Below, in pieces: positions 36,601 through 42,882 of a stretch of DNA of 57,168 nt. This DNA is from Symplocastrum torsivum CPER-KK1 (GTDB taxonomy: Bacteria; Cyanobacteriota; Cyanobacteriia; Cyanobacteriales; Coleofasciculaceae), in assembly GCA_019358875.1 (NCBI GenBank), contig JAHHIF010000051.1:1-57168 (forward strand). Reading direction: 5' to 3'. Within the stretch, counting starts at the first letter, position 1. Every line of letters begins with the position of its first letter. The translations under genes were made by a program, and so were the position numbers. The notes under the pieces are model-generated. The model made no database searches, was not told where the DNA came from, and saw nothing but the letters and a program-made list of their open reading frames with translations.

Positions 36601-36686
36601 TCCTGTTCTCGGATACCTCGATAGACCAATGAGTTGGCACTTTCATAGATTTGGACAAGAATCTGGTATCCGGGAAGGGAAATCAT
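30651..36686 (-). CDS. Giant Ser/Thr kinase-AAA ATPase-TPR-GAF-PAS-histidine kinase fusion
   Basis: About 2011 aa. Residues 1-280 are a Hanks-type kinase (K36, HKDINPSN with D133, DFG at 152-154). Residues 300-620 are an AAA/STAND-like ATPase (Walker A GYSGIGKS at 336-343, FLDDLQWAD as Walker B). Residues 620-1340 are a helical TPR-like scaffold. GAF is at about 1395-1535, PAS-PAC at about 1550-1670, HisKA with the H-box GVAHEINTPLG (H about 1705) and HATPase_c (NLIHNALQAM, DSGKGIP, GSGLGLYI). There is an extra helical insertion of about 130 residues between H-box and ATPase. The ATG at 36686 is preferred because GGTGA precedes it by a few bases; TTG and GTG codons 4 and 3 triplets upstream are possible. 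It heads the three-gene operon, and its sensory ligand is unknown. Confidence 0.92.
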   Translation of the reverse strand: MISLPGYQILVQIYESANSLVYRGIREQDNKAVILKVLKEDYPTPNELTLYGQEYEITHNLNLEGVVKAYDLEPYQRTLVIILEDFGASSLKQLMNERVGTRPVISLPKFLNIAIKIAEILGDIHSSNIIHKDINPSNIVFNPETGQIKIIDFGISTQLNRENTTLKNPNVLEGTLAYMSPEQTGRMNRSLDYRTDFYSLGVTFYELLVGQLPFETSDELELVHCHIAKQPVPPHLLRAEDREIPQAVSDIVMKLIAKTAEERYQSAWGIKADLEKCLTQLQTTGKIEPFPLGTQDISDKFQIPQKLYGRKQEIDRLITAFERVISDKSELMLVSGYSGIGKSALVQELYKPITEKRGYFISGKFDQYQRNIPYSAIVSAFQELVKQLLTESEAQLNTWREKLLAALGINNQVIIDVIPEVELILGKQPAVPELGSTEAQNRFNLVFQNFIQVFTHSGHPLAIFLDDLQWADGASLKLMQLLMNTSQPGLFLIGAYRDNEVSAAHPLMLTIEEIAKTGAIVEGIFLAPLDLPTIIELIIDTLNCSEERAKPLAELVLFKTGGNPFFMNEFLKSLYTEKLLEFNSPQSLLSIPPVGKEGSQGGWQWDLEQIQAQGFTDNVVELMTLKIQKLPANTQKMLKLAACMGNQFDLKMLAASCQKSLRETVNELYAAVAETLVMPLGNRGDLELALIQEESPNIQLPTTPFQLPDYKFIHDRIQQAAYSLISEQDKPIIHWEIGQLLLQNTLSEQRDEKIFDIVNQLNFGIDFISNQHQRDDVAQLNLIAGKKAKASAAYEPAFNYLQSGMRLLGEKGWQTQYDLTLGLYVEASEAAYLSGDFEQMERFVQIVRNQAKTVLDKAQVIEVKILALIAQTKLEQAVATGVEILRQLGVRLPQLPNKLNVLMGLLETKSVLAGKRISDLANLRQMSDPYKLAALRILSKIVSPAFIAAPTLLPLIAFKQVILSVKHGNCSESVYAYAIYGLILCGVVGDIESAYEFGQLALRLVERLNAKEFKTKALFVSVGFIGSWKIPVKETLPPLLEAYKSGLETGDLEYAAYAVLVYSFNAYLSGKNLLEIESQMAAYSEVMVQLKQEQSLNMHQPFHQAVLNLLDRAANPYCLIGDACDEETFLPLLIQANARTSLCYVYLNKLILCYLFEQYPEALLNAAQNEQYLDGATGTFTVSCCYFYDSLTRLALYISAPKSEQKHHNRKVIANQKKMKKWAHHAPMNQLHRYNLVEAERCRVIGKDALVMDYYDKAIALAKKSEYIHEAALAYELAGKFYLSKGKELSARAYMQEARYCYQLWGATAKVKDLEGRYPQLLATTVLGIKDAKTTTRLTTTGSGSSLDIATVMKASQAISGEIMLDKLLSSLMKILIENAGAQKGYLILESQGKLLIEAEGAIDSDRITVLQSIPVENSQSIPLLLINYVARTHESVVLNDATHEGNFTFDPYIKEHQPKSILCVPLINQGKLTSIVYLENNLTTQAFTSNRLEVLKLLSSQAAISIENAKLYREVLDREKELRESERRLTQLLEAMPVGVFVADAKGKAYYVNSQAEQLLGKGVIDNTNPEQLPEAYQLYLAGSGQIYPKQRNPVFCALQGESVNIDDMEVHQPDKIIPIEVWGTPIYDEDRNVAYAIAAFTDITERKQAEKLIAEYNHTLEIQVAERTQELKNTLNHLQATQEELIQSEKMAALGQLIAGVAHEINTPLGVIHASVENIADFFTEQLEQLPKFLQQLSPERQQDFFTLLHNATQQENSLSTREKRQLKRGLTRQLEEQAIKNADGIASILVALGIYEEIEPLLPLLKDPESQILLDTAYQLASVQKSTKNLSTATSRAAKVVFALKSYARYDPTGEKVKANITDGIETVLTLYQNQLKQGLDVIKNYQSSPSILCYADELHQVWTNLIHNALQAMDNRGTLRIDVTQHKESILVSITDSGKGIPSEIKQKIFEPFFTTKRLGEGSGLGLYIIKKIIDKHQGTIEVESMPGKTTFTLSLPINVTEERPNV

Positions 36687-36921
36687 TGCTGTCACCAATA
36701 AATAGATGGTCTGGAAAACATGACTACTGGAAGTTTAGCTGTCTATTTCCAAGGGTAGGGGAGTAATAGGCAGGGATATACCTGTATTGTCGCCAACTTG
36801 GAATAATTCGAGTCCAGCCCCTACGGAAGTAGCTTGGTGTGGTTTAAAATTTGATATGCCTGGTTGGGGCTGTATTCATGGCTTGTCCAACCATTATTCT
36901 GTAGGTTGCGATCGCAAGATA

Positions 36922-37710
36922 ATGAAATCACTGCTCGGTGTTTTATTTGCTCCCGCTATTGTTTTGTTAGGAGCAACACAAGCCTTCGCGGCTATCAAGA
37001 CAGAAGTTGTTGAATACAAACACGGCAACACTGTTCTCGAAGGCTATTTAGCATATGATGATGCCATTCAAGGCAAGCGTCCCGGTGTTCTCGTTGTCCA
37101 TGAATGGAACGGCTTGGGGTCTTATGTCAAAGAACGGACAGAGCAATTAGCAGAACTTGGCTATGTTGCCTTTGCAATTGATATGTATGGCAAGGGAATT
37201 AGACCAAAGAATCGAGAAGAGTCAGCCGCACAAGCGGGTATCTATCGCTCTGATCGTCAATTAATGCGATCGCGTGCTAATGCTGGTTTAGTCGTGTTGC
37301 AACAAAACCCCCTTACTGACTCGCAACGAATTGCTGCAATCGGTTACTGCTTCGGTGGTGGTACAGTCTTGGAATTGGCGCGTAGCGGGGCCAACATTGC
37401 AGGTGTTGTCAGCTTCCACGGCAACTTGGACACTCCTAACCTCAACGATGCCGAAAATATCAAGTCAAAGGTGCTAGTTTTACATGGTGCTGATGACCCA
37501 AGGGTTCCTGATGAACAAGTTACAGCGTTTGAGACAGAAATGCGTCAAGCTGATGTGGACTGGCAACTCGTTGCTTATGGAGGTGCTGTGCATAGCTTTA
37601 CCAACCCTGAAGCAGGGAACGACCCTTCAAAAGGCTCAGCTTACAATGAAGCCGCCGATAAGCGCTCATGGGAAGCGATGAAGCAGTTTTTTGTGGAAAT
37701 ATTTCAGTAG
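36922..37710 (+). CDS. Secreted dienelactone hydrolase family protein
   Basis: A 262-aa alpha/beta hydrolase. The ATG at 36922 is chosen because it begins a signal peptide MKSLLGVLFAPAIVLLGATQ ending AFA; the frame stays open upstream only through a TTG without a leader-like sequence. The DLH fold has the nucleophile motif GYCFGGG (Cys where serine is usual in esterases, as in dienelactone hydrolase), an Asp in HGADDPRVP and a His in GAVHSFTNP. Early Glu in VVHEWNGLG fits DLH. It probably acts in the periplasm on esters or lactones; the substrate is unknown. Confidence 0.9.
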   Translation: MKSLLGVLFAPAIVLLGATQAFAAIKTEVVEYKHGNTVLEGYLAYDDAIQGKRPGVLVVHEWNGLGSYVKERTEQLAELGYVAFAIDMYGKGIRPKNREESAAQAGIYRSDRQLMRSRANAGLVVLQQNPLTDSQRIAAIGYCFGGGTVLELARSGANIAGVVSFHGNLDTPNLNDAENIKSKVLVLHGADDPRVPDEQVTAFETEMRQADVDWQLVAYGGAVHSFTNPEAGNDPSKGSAYNEAADKRSWEAMKQFFVEIFQ

Positions 37711-37737
37711 ATAGTTAATTGATTTTCTGTACTACAA

Positions 37738-37783
37738 GCGATCGCATCAGCAAAGCAAGCGAAATGCCCCTGAGTGCGATCGC
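37738..37783. terminator. Bidirectional HIP1-paired hairpin between convergent genes
   Basis: GCGATCGCATCAG (37738-37750) pairs with CTGAGTGCGATCGC (37770-37783), one base bulged, around a 19-base loop. Two HIP1 octamers make the stem base. It lies in the 94-base gap between the convergent hydrolase genes, and TTCTTTTTC follows on the plus strand. Confidence 0.55.
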
Positions 37784-37804
37784 AACATATTCTTTTTCAT
37801 CATC

Positions 37805-38653
37805 TTATAAAGCTTGGCGACGCAGAAAGGGAAGAAGCACCTCGCTAACCTTTCCTGACCAATGCTCCTGAGGATAATGCCCTCCTTCTTCTAGTGTGAC
37901 TAGTTCAGCATTCTTGAGGGTACTAGCAAACTGCTGCGCCTGAGCCAAGGGAAGCCAAGGGTCTTTCATTCCCCAAAAAATTAGGGTTGGTTTTTCCCAG
38001 TTGGCGTAACCGGATTCAATCTCTGCCATGGACGGCTTCATCTGAAGATTTTGGATTGTCGCTAGCAAACTGCGACCTACATCTGAGCTTTTGAGAAAGG
38101 GTTTACGATAGATGTCCAAATATTTGTCTTCAATTTGGTAACGGCAACCCGCTTCTAGGGTTCGGTCAACTAAGAGTGGGTCTTGCGTCAAAACATCTCC
38201 AAGTAAAGGTAAACCCCACTGTTGCATCTTCCAAGGTAACTTCGCTGCTGAGGATAGAGGTGTATTGAGAATGGCAAGGCGTTCAATCTGGGTTGAGTGA
38301 CGTAGCGCATACTGAAGCCCTATTGAGCCGAGAAATCCCTGAACGACCAAATAAAATCGTTCAATTTCAAGTGTTTTAAGGAACTCTGCTAAAGCGTCGA
38401 TGAAAGCATCGGGTGTGTAAGCAAAGTCTCGTTTATCGGGTTTAGCGGATAAGCCAGAACCAATCCAGTCAGGTGCGATCGCTCTAAACCCTCTTTCAGC
38501 TAAATCTGGCATTAGCGCAGACCAACAATAACTCTGGGAAGGCAACCCGTGAAGCAGTAGCACTGGCAGCTTAGCACTTTCGCCAATTGGCTTCGCTTCC
38601 CGATAGAACCACTGCAACGACCCGACCTCTATGACTTGTTCACTAATTGCCAC
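37805..38653 (-). CDS. Alpha/beta-fold hydrolase
   Basis: A 282-aa alpha/beta hydrolase (haloalkane dehalogenase/epoxide hydrolase-like layout). LLLHGLPSQSYCW forms the oxyanion HG motif, followed by the IAPDWIGSGLS segment. The nucleophile elbow is VVQGFLGSIG: Gln-Gly-Phe replaces the usual S/D-x-G, so the nucleophile position (expected in G-x-[SD]-x-G) is unclear. The His is in EEGGHYPQEHW and an acid in WGMKDPWLP. The missing canonical nucleophile suggests either a divergent enzyme or a non-catalytic relative. GTG start. Convergent with the DLH gene. Confidence 0.87.
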   Translation of the reverse strand: MAISEQVIEVGSLQWFYREAKPIGESAKLPVLLLHGLPSQSYCWSALMPDLAERGFRAIAPDWIGSGLSAKPDKRDFAYTPDAFIDALAEFLKTLEIERFYLVVQGFLGSIGLQYALRHSTQIERLAILNTPLSSAAKLPWKMQQWGLPLLGDVLTQDPLLVDRTLEAGCRYQIEDKYLDIYRKPFLKSSDVGRSLLATIQNLQMKPSMAEIESGYANWEKPTLIFWGMKDPWLPLAQAQQFASTLKNAELVTLEEGGHYPQEHWSGKVSEVLLPFLRRQAL

Positions 38654-38731
38654 TTTTAGTTCTTAACCCTGTTTATCGTGGTTTGAGCTTACCGCTCACG
38701 GGGATATAAGAGCAAGCGTCTTAAGTTGCGA

Positions 38732-39238
38732 ATGCAGCAGTTCAATCCAAAAACTGCCTTTATAATTCAATCCAAACCCTTAGTACGTGATAGGAGTTGT
38801 CTTGAGTTGAACGCAGCAGAACAGGCAAAAGGTTTAGAAGTCACCACAAAGATTGCTGCCGTAGTAAATCTTTTCAAGTCTGAGTTTCCCGATGCCAAGG
38901 CAGACTTGAAACCCTGGAAAAATGATCCGGATACTCAGGAGTTGGTCGATCCCGATTCTATTGACATTGGCTTTCACCTCCCTGGCTGGAGTAGAAAGTT
39001 CCAAAGCCGCAGTATTTTAGTACAAATTAGGCTTTTTGAAGATCCTTTGAATGGTTCGCGACGCGCCATTGGTATCGAAGCGGCAGGCTTTGACTATCGA
39101 GGCAAAGCATGGCGACTTTCTACAATTAATGATTGGCAGTTTGTTGGAGACTCTGAACCAGCAGCGGAAGTGAAGGAAAAGCTTAAGCATTTTTGTCGGC
39201 AAGTTTTTGAGTTATTCAATTCCAGCAAGGAAATTTAA
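38732..39238 (+). CDS. Hypothetical protein
   Basis: A 168-aa soluble protein from the ATG at 38732 (a TTG two codons upstream is open). It has mixed alpha/beta character: KTAFIIQSKPLVRDR at the start, VVNLFKSEFPDAKADLKPW, then a likely beta-sheet (SILVQIRLFEDPLNGSRRAI, GIEAAGFDYRGKAWRLSTI) and a terminal helix KLKHFCRQVFELF. No motif of a known enzyme is recognised. Codon use and HIP1-free sequence are unremarkable. Divergent from the alpha/beta hydrolase gene by 78 bases. Confidence 0.7.
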   Translation: MQQFNPKTAFIIQSKPLVRDRSCLELNAAEQAKGLEVTTKIAAVVNLFKSEFPDAKADLKPWKNDPDTQELVDPDSIDIGFHLPGWSRKFQSRSILVQIRLFEDPLNGSRRAIGIEAAGFDYRGKAWRLSTINDWQFVGDSEPAAEVKEKLKHFCRQVFELFNSSKEI

Positions 39239-39495
39239 ATGCATATCAGCTTAGTTAGTTCTCGTTCACCTGTGTTTAAAACTACAAAAAAATATTTATG
39301 AAGCTGTAAGTATTACTACATTGAGCCGTTAACCTTATTTTGCATCTTTTTGATATGAAGGCTTGAACACAATAAAAATAGTTTAAAACTGACAGATTTG
39401 AAAATTTGTCAACACCAATTGGGTATAATCCACTGGGTAGATGCTCGATTAATTTCTGTTAATTAACTTGGTGGAAGTATTCACTCAACAGGTTT

Positions 39496-40212
39496 ATGCT
39501 GACATCACCCAAGCCTCTAAAAGATGTATTCTATTGCCCAGAAGAATCTAATTTTTACTCTCACTGCTTAGAAAATTTAGTTCTAAATCAGTGTGATAGC
39601 CCTAAAGTTATTGTTGAATTTGGTTCTGGAGATGGAAGTCCAGTCATTAATTCCTTAATGAGAACAAGGTTTAACGGCACAATACATGGATATGAGTTGA
39701 ATACCTTAGCCGGAAAAATTGCCGAGTCAAATATTCAGGAGTATGAACTCACTGATCGATACATAATTCATAATTCCTCATTCTTCGATGCCGCTTTACC
39801 CAGAGCCGAGTATCTTATCTCTAACCCGCCGTATCTGCCATCAATAGATGACAATATTTACCAACCTCTATTACATGGAGGTAGGGATGGTTCAGAAATG
39901 GCTAGAAAACTTTTATCGATGGGTTATGAAAACTTACTACTTATGCTTTCTAGTTACTCGAATCCAGAAGGCTTAATTAACTATGCAATAGCAAAGGGCT
40001 ATTCTGTTGCTAGTTTTCTCGTCTCGCCTTTGACGTTTGGCTATTATAGCTCGGAACCAAAAGTCAGGAATATGATAGAAGAGCTACGCAAAAACAGGAT
40101 GGCTTTTTATTCAGGAAATATCTATCTTTTAGCTGGGGTGGTGTTTAAAAAGCAGTCTGAATCTAAGACAGATTTATCGGCTGAGTTAATCCAGATAATG
40201 ACATCTTTGTAA
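39496..40212 (+). CDS. Class I SAM-dependent methyltransferase with NPPY motif
   Basis: A 238-aa Rossmann methyltransferase. The SAM site is IVEFGSGDGSPVI (about 42-54), an acidic residue in GYELNTLAGK follows and the catalytic LISNPPYLPS lies at about 112-121. NPPY is typical of N6-adenine, RsmC-like or glutamine (HemK/PrmC) methyltransferases, so the target amide or amine is likely in protein, rRNA or a small molecule. AT-rich relative to neighbours; preceded by an AT-rich 257-base gap and followed by a hairpin. No restriction enzyme gene is next to it. Confidence 0.85.
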   Translation: MLTSPKPLKDVFYCPEESNFYSHCLENLVLNQCDSPKVIVEFGSGDGSPVINSLMRTRFNGTIHGYELNTLAGKIAESNIQEYELTDRYIIHNSSFFDAALPRAEYLISNPPYLPSIDDNIYQPLLHGGRDGSEMARKLLSMGYENLLLMLSSYSNPEGLINYAIAKGYSVASFLVSPLTFGYYSSEPKVRNMIEELRKNRMAFYSGNIYLLAGVVFKKQSESKTDLSAELIQIMTSL

Positions 40213-40300
40213 AAGATGATTTGGCAGTAGAGCTTAATTTATTAAAAGGCGATCGCATCTATAGCAATCCTGTTTTAGTTGTGAAATGCCAGCGTCTCAA

Positions 40301-40329
40301 ATGCCCGATTTCTCCAAGAAATCGGGCAT
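40301..40329. terminator. Perfect hairpin after the methyltransferase gene (palindrome variant)
   Basis: ATGCCCGATTTCT (40301-40313) pairs perfectly with AGAAATCGGGCAT (40317-40329) around CCA; a T-run (GCTTTTT) follows 8 bases later. It belongs to the family of hairpins with CCCGA-TTCT/AGAA-TCGGG arms also seen at 19292 and 41550. Plausible terminator for the plus-strand methyltransferase gene. Confidence 0.65.
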
Positions 40330-40434
40330 CTTCAGTGCTTTTTAAGGGGGATTTAGAGGGAGCGTCAATTTGTTACATTCTTTTTTCTATTTTCAAGACA
40401 GGTCTAATGACAAGGAACAGTGAATCTAAAACAT

Positions 40435-40653
40435 TCAGTTGTTTTTATCTAGTTCAGAAAAGTCATCTGAGTTAAAATCAGCAGGAAAAATAAAAATTTC
40501 TCTCCCTTCGAGTTTGGCATTACGGTACAGCTCAATAGCCTTTATCAAACGACAGTATTTGATAGGAATCCATCTGCCACTGTAATAGTAGATGACGACT
40601 CGACTCGTTATGTACTCATCCAGTGGGAGTGGGTTTTGCCACGGCAGAGGCAC
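40435..40653 (-). CDS. Small hypothetical protein with a strong ribosome-binding site
   Basis: A 72-aa protein with GTG start. AGGAGG lies six bases upstream (plus-strand complement at 40660-40665), a near-ideal Shine-Dalgarno, which makes this a real gene despite its size. The sequence is basic to neutral with aromatic patches (VVIYYYSGRWIPIKYCRLIK) and an acidic tail (SDDFSELDKNN). No known domain recognised. It is alone on its strand between the methyltransferase and the 40806-41432 gene. Confidence 0.72.
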   Translation of the reverse strand: MPLPWQNPLPLDEYITSRVVIYYYSGRWIPIKYCRLIKAIELYRNAKLEGREIFIFPADFNSDDFSELDKNN

Positions 40654-40805
40654 AGAATCCCTCCTAATATATAGTTCGATATCTACTTTTTACATAGCAG
40701 GTGCATCTCAAGAACCATCTTGAGTTAGTTGTATTTCTTATTGAGTTTGTGTCTATTCAATTGTTGTTAATCTTGGGAAGCCGTGAAAACGGTATCGGGA
40801 GGATG

Positions 40806-41432
40806 TCACCTCTTCAGCCCTGAGCTTAAGTTAGGGTACTGACGGGAAAACTCGTGCGCTACGTTGTTACAAACCCAAAGCCCTGTCGCAGGATCTACAT
40901 TGGGACGATTTTGGCTAGCTTGTGGGAAACAACCAATGCTAACGGCTTTTTCCAGCAAACTCCAAAATTCCTCATTTGGGTTTTCTAGCTTTATATTCGC
41001 AACCTCTCTAGAGCCAAAGCCAATCCCAATCTCCTTATCCGGTAGAATTGACCGAACAAACTGAGCATTGCGATCGCGTATTGCTTGCCGTAGGCGTTGA
41101 CGAAATTGTGCAAACTCACTTCCTGGTTTAACTTCGTCTGTCAACCTAACGCGCTGATGCGGAAAACCATCAAGCTTGGCTGTACTAGCTACTACGGCTT
41201 GCTTCGGCTGAGTAGGTAGCGTTGTCTTTGTAGAATTCTCTTGATCAGGTTTAGTAGCTGCAATAGGAGAAGACGTTGCTTCTATCTCTTGAGACGCTTG
41301 AGGTGGAATTGAACTTGTCTGTACAAGCGTTTGCTCTTTTGGCGTACTCTGGCGAAAGACAGTAGCGAGACTCACACCAGTAACTGCTGAAAAAACAACA
41401 GCCCCAGCAACAAGTAAATGGAATTTTTGCAT
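40806..41432 (-). CDS. Membrane-anchored or secreted hypothetical protein with conserved C-terminal domain
   Basis: A 208-aa protein from the ATG at 41432. A GTG 12 codons upstream gives a longer form, but the ATG begins the signal or anchor sequence MQKFHLLVAGAVVFSAVTGV. A Ser/Thr/Pro/Gln-rich linker (25-95) follows. The C-terminal domain (about 105-205) reads EFAQFRQRLRQAIRDRNAQF, FVRSILPDKEIGIGFGS and FWSLLEKAVSIGC, a pattern I recall from cyanobacterial envelope proteins, sometimes joined to SH3 domains. Two Cys (in SIGCFP and WVCNN) could form a disulfide outside the cytoplasm. Function unknown. Confidence 0.78.
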   Translation of the reverse strand: MQKFHLLVAGAVVFSAVTGVSLATVFRQSTPKEQTLVQTSSIPPQASQEIEATSSPIAATKPDQENSTKTTLPTQPKQAVVASTAKLDGFPHQRVRLTDEVKPGSEFAQFRQRLRQAIRDRNAQFVRSILPDKEIGIGFGSREVANIKLENPNEEFWSLLEKAVSIGCFPQASQNRPNVDPATGLWVCNNVAHEFSRQYPNLSSGLKR

Positions 41433-41549
41433 AACTAATCCGGTGCTGAATGCTTTGTTTGACCACACTTTTTAGGTTAGTGTTTCCACAAAGTTGCCTG
41501 GTATCTTGTTAGATTTGCATCTGTTATAAGTTACAAACTTTTGCTGTTC

Positions 41550-41582
41550 AGATTCCCGACTTCTTGAAGAAGTCGGGAATCT
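41550..41582. repeat. Dispersed palindrome, perfect copy
   Basis: AGATTCCCGACTTCTT (41550-41565) and its exact reverse complement (41567-41582) around one base. It stands in the gap upstream of the 40806-41432 gene and downstream of the acidic-protein gene. Related copies are at 19292-19324 and 40301-40329. Confidence 0.8.
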
Positions 41583-41707
41583 TAGCGTTTAAAATTCCTA
41601 TATATTTATGCTGATTAAAAATAAATTATTAACTTCTATAACAATCACCTAAAGGTTGATAATATTCTTTTTGCTTCTACTATAGCCTCTATCCCTTTCT
41701 TCAAAAA

Positions 41708-41742
41708 TGCTGGGAGTACTACAAGCTAAAGGACTCCCAGCA
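41708..41742 (-). terminator. Intrinsic terminator of the second acidic-protein gene
   Basis: A perfect 10-bp stem (TGCTGGGAGT 41708-41717 and ACTCCCAGCA 41733-41742). On the minus strand it is followed by TTTTTGA and lies 10 bases after the stop of the gene 41753-42052. Confidence 0.8.
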
Positions 41743-41752
41743 GACTGAAACT

Positions 41753-42052
41753 CTACTTTTCTTCCACGTACATTTCCGGCTCAATGGCAAAGTTATCAAG
41801 TCTTCCTGACTCGTCAATAACGTAGCCATCTGTTGTTCTAAGTCCGCTACCTTCTTCTTGTGCCTCTAAAGCCTCAACCTCATGGATGCTTTCTTCTGGG
41901 TCATTATTAGAAGGAATTACTGCATCTGGGGCATTAACTGCCGTTGTCTGAGCCATTTGAACTCCAACATGATCCCCTGGTGCGCCTCTTCCCGGTTCGG
42001 CTTCTACGGGATCAGTTTGTGGTACTACGACTTTATCTGGTTCGCTACTCAT
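41753..42052 (-). CDS. Small acidic, probably disordered protein (signature shared with 25355-25771)
   Basis: A 99-aa acidic, Pro/Glu-rich protein. The ATG at 42052 (MSSEPDKVVVPQTDPVE) is chosen because GGAG lies 8 bases upstream; a start 18 codons further up has no such site. The C-terminus TDGYVIDESGRLDNFAIEPE plus MYVEEK matches the segment GGYTVDKEGLVNNYAIEPEM in the other acidic protein; the central EESIHEVEALEAQEEGSG is equally charged. Both genes are monocistronic with their own terminator. Not assignable to a known family by eye; the shared tail suggests a defined partner. Confidence 0.8.
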   Translation of the reverse strand: MSSEPDKVVVPQTDPVEAEPGRGAPGDHVGVQMAQTTAVNAPDAVIPSNNDPEESIHEVEALEAQEEGSGLRTTDGYVIDESGRLDNFAIEPEMYVEEK

Positions 42053-42345
42053 AGGTTTTTCTCCAACTTGTTTATAGGCTTGACCGTAGCCTGTAATAAC
42101 GCTCACAGACCAATTAAACAGTCAAATCGTTGCTACGAAGATACCGCAGTTTGTATCGTGCTTAACTCTTTCGAGAGGATTAAATTGTTCAGCACAGTAG
42201 GAGGAGATTGATTGAATGGCGAAAAGAGAGATGAGGCATTAAATGCCTTTCCCAAGAGGAGAAGAAATCAGGAAGCGCCTATCGGTGTCAATGCCTTTGT
42301 CGCCCTAGATTCCTCGTTTGTCAGCAATTGGCTTTGTCGTTACAA

Positions 42346-42579
42346 CTATTGTGTCTCTGATTCTTCTAGCTTAATTGCCAAGTCTATCAAGAATCGAGCG
42401 TAGCGGATTGTATCGGTTAACCCCCTCTCTGTGACTGGATAGCTGTAGCGGGGAAAACTTTCGTTAGGGTGCTGCCATCGCAGCCATAACTGTCTGTCAA
42501 TGACTTTCGTGTTGATCAACCAGCCTCGGTATCGGATGGGTTTCAACTGCAAGCCGGTGTGAAAATTATCTAAAGTCAC
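42346..42579 (-). CDS. Small hypothetical protein
   Basis: A 77-aa protein with a GTG start. Composition is normal for a folded protein: GLQLKPIRYRGWLINTKVID, LWLRWQHPNESFPRYSYPVT and a final helix TIRYARFLIDLAIKLEE. It looks like a compact alpha/beta domain, one of the conserved small cyanobacterial proteins, but I cannot name it. The ribosome-binding site is weak. The 238-base gap to the acidic-protein gene and the 303-base gap toward the TVP38 gene show no further supported gene. Confidence 0.65.
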   Translation of the reverse strand: MTLDNFHTGLQLKPIRYRGWLINTKVIDRQLWLRWQHPNESFPRYSYPVTERGLTDTIRYARFLIDLAIKLEESETQ

Positions 42580-42852
42580 TGGCTGTTTGTCTCTAGTATG
42601 TTTAGTTTTTGTTCAGGTTTTAATCCTACCTAACCTCCGCTAAAACATAGATTGATTGCAGTTTCCAGCGTTGGGTTAATAATTTTTTTGTGGAATCTAA
42701 TATTGAATTCGATAACACTTACTTAAAGGCGTTTGTCTTTGTTCAGTGCTATTTTTATTTAGTGACTTATTTTCAATATACTCTGAGTGTACCTGAATAA
42801 TTTGAAATATTCCATATCTTTAAGGCTTGTAAAGAAGGCTCTTGCAGGAACC

Positions 42853-42874
42853 TGAGAGTGTAGCAACACTCTCA
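42853..42874 (-). terminator. Hairpin after the TVP38 gene
   Basis: TGAGAGTGT (42853-42861) and ACACTCTCA (42866-42874) form a perfect 9-bp stem with loop AGCA, 8 bases beyond the stop of the minus-strand TVP38 gene. No T-run follows on the minus strand. The rest of 42580-42852 is AT-rich and shows no gene. Confidence 0.55.
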
Positions 42875-42882
42875 ACAGATTT

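Noticed and set aside
39496..40212. DNA methyltransferase of a restriction-modification system
   Set aside because: NPPY fits several methyltransferase classes and no restriction endonuclease gene is adjacent, so a generic call is used.
42212..42403. Possible 63-aa plus-strand gene with TTG start after AGGAGGAG
   Set aside because: The frame overlaps the minus-strand gene 42346-42579 by 58 bases, needs a rare TTG start and has no protein-like pattern; a shorter ATG frame after the same site ends after 8 codons.
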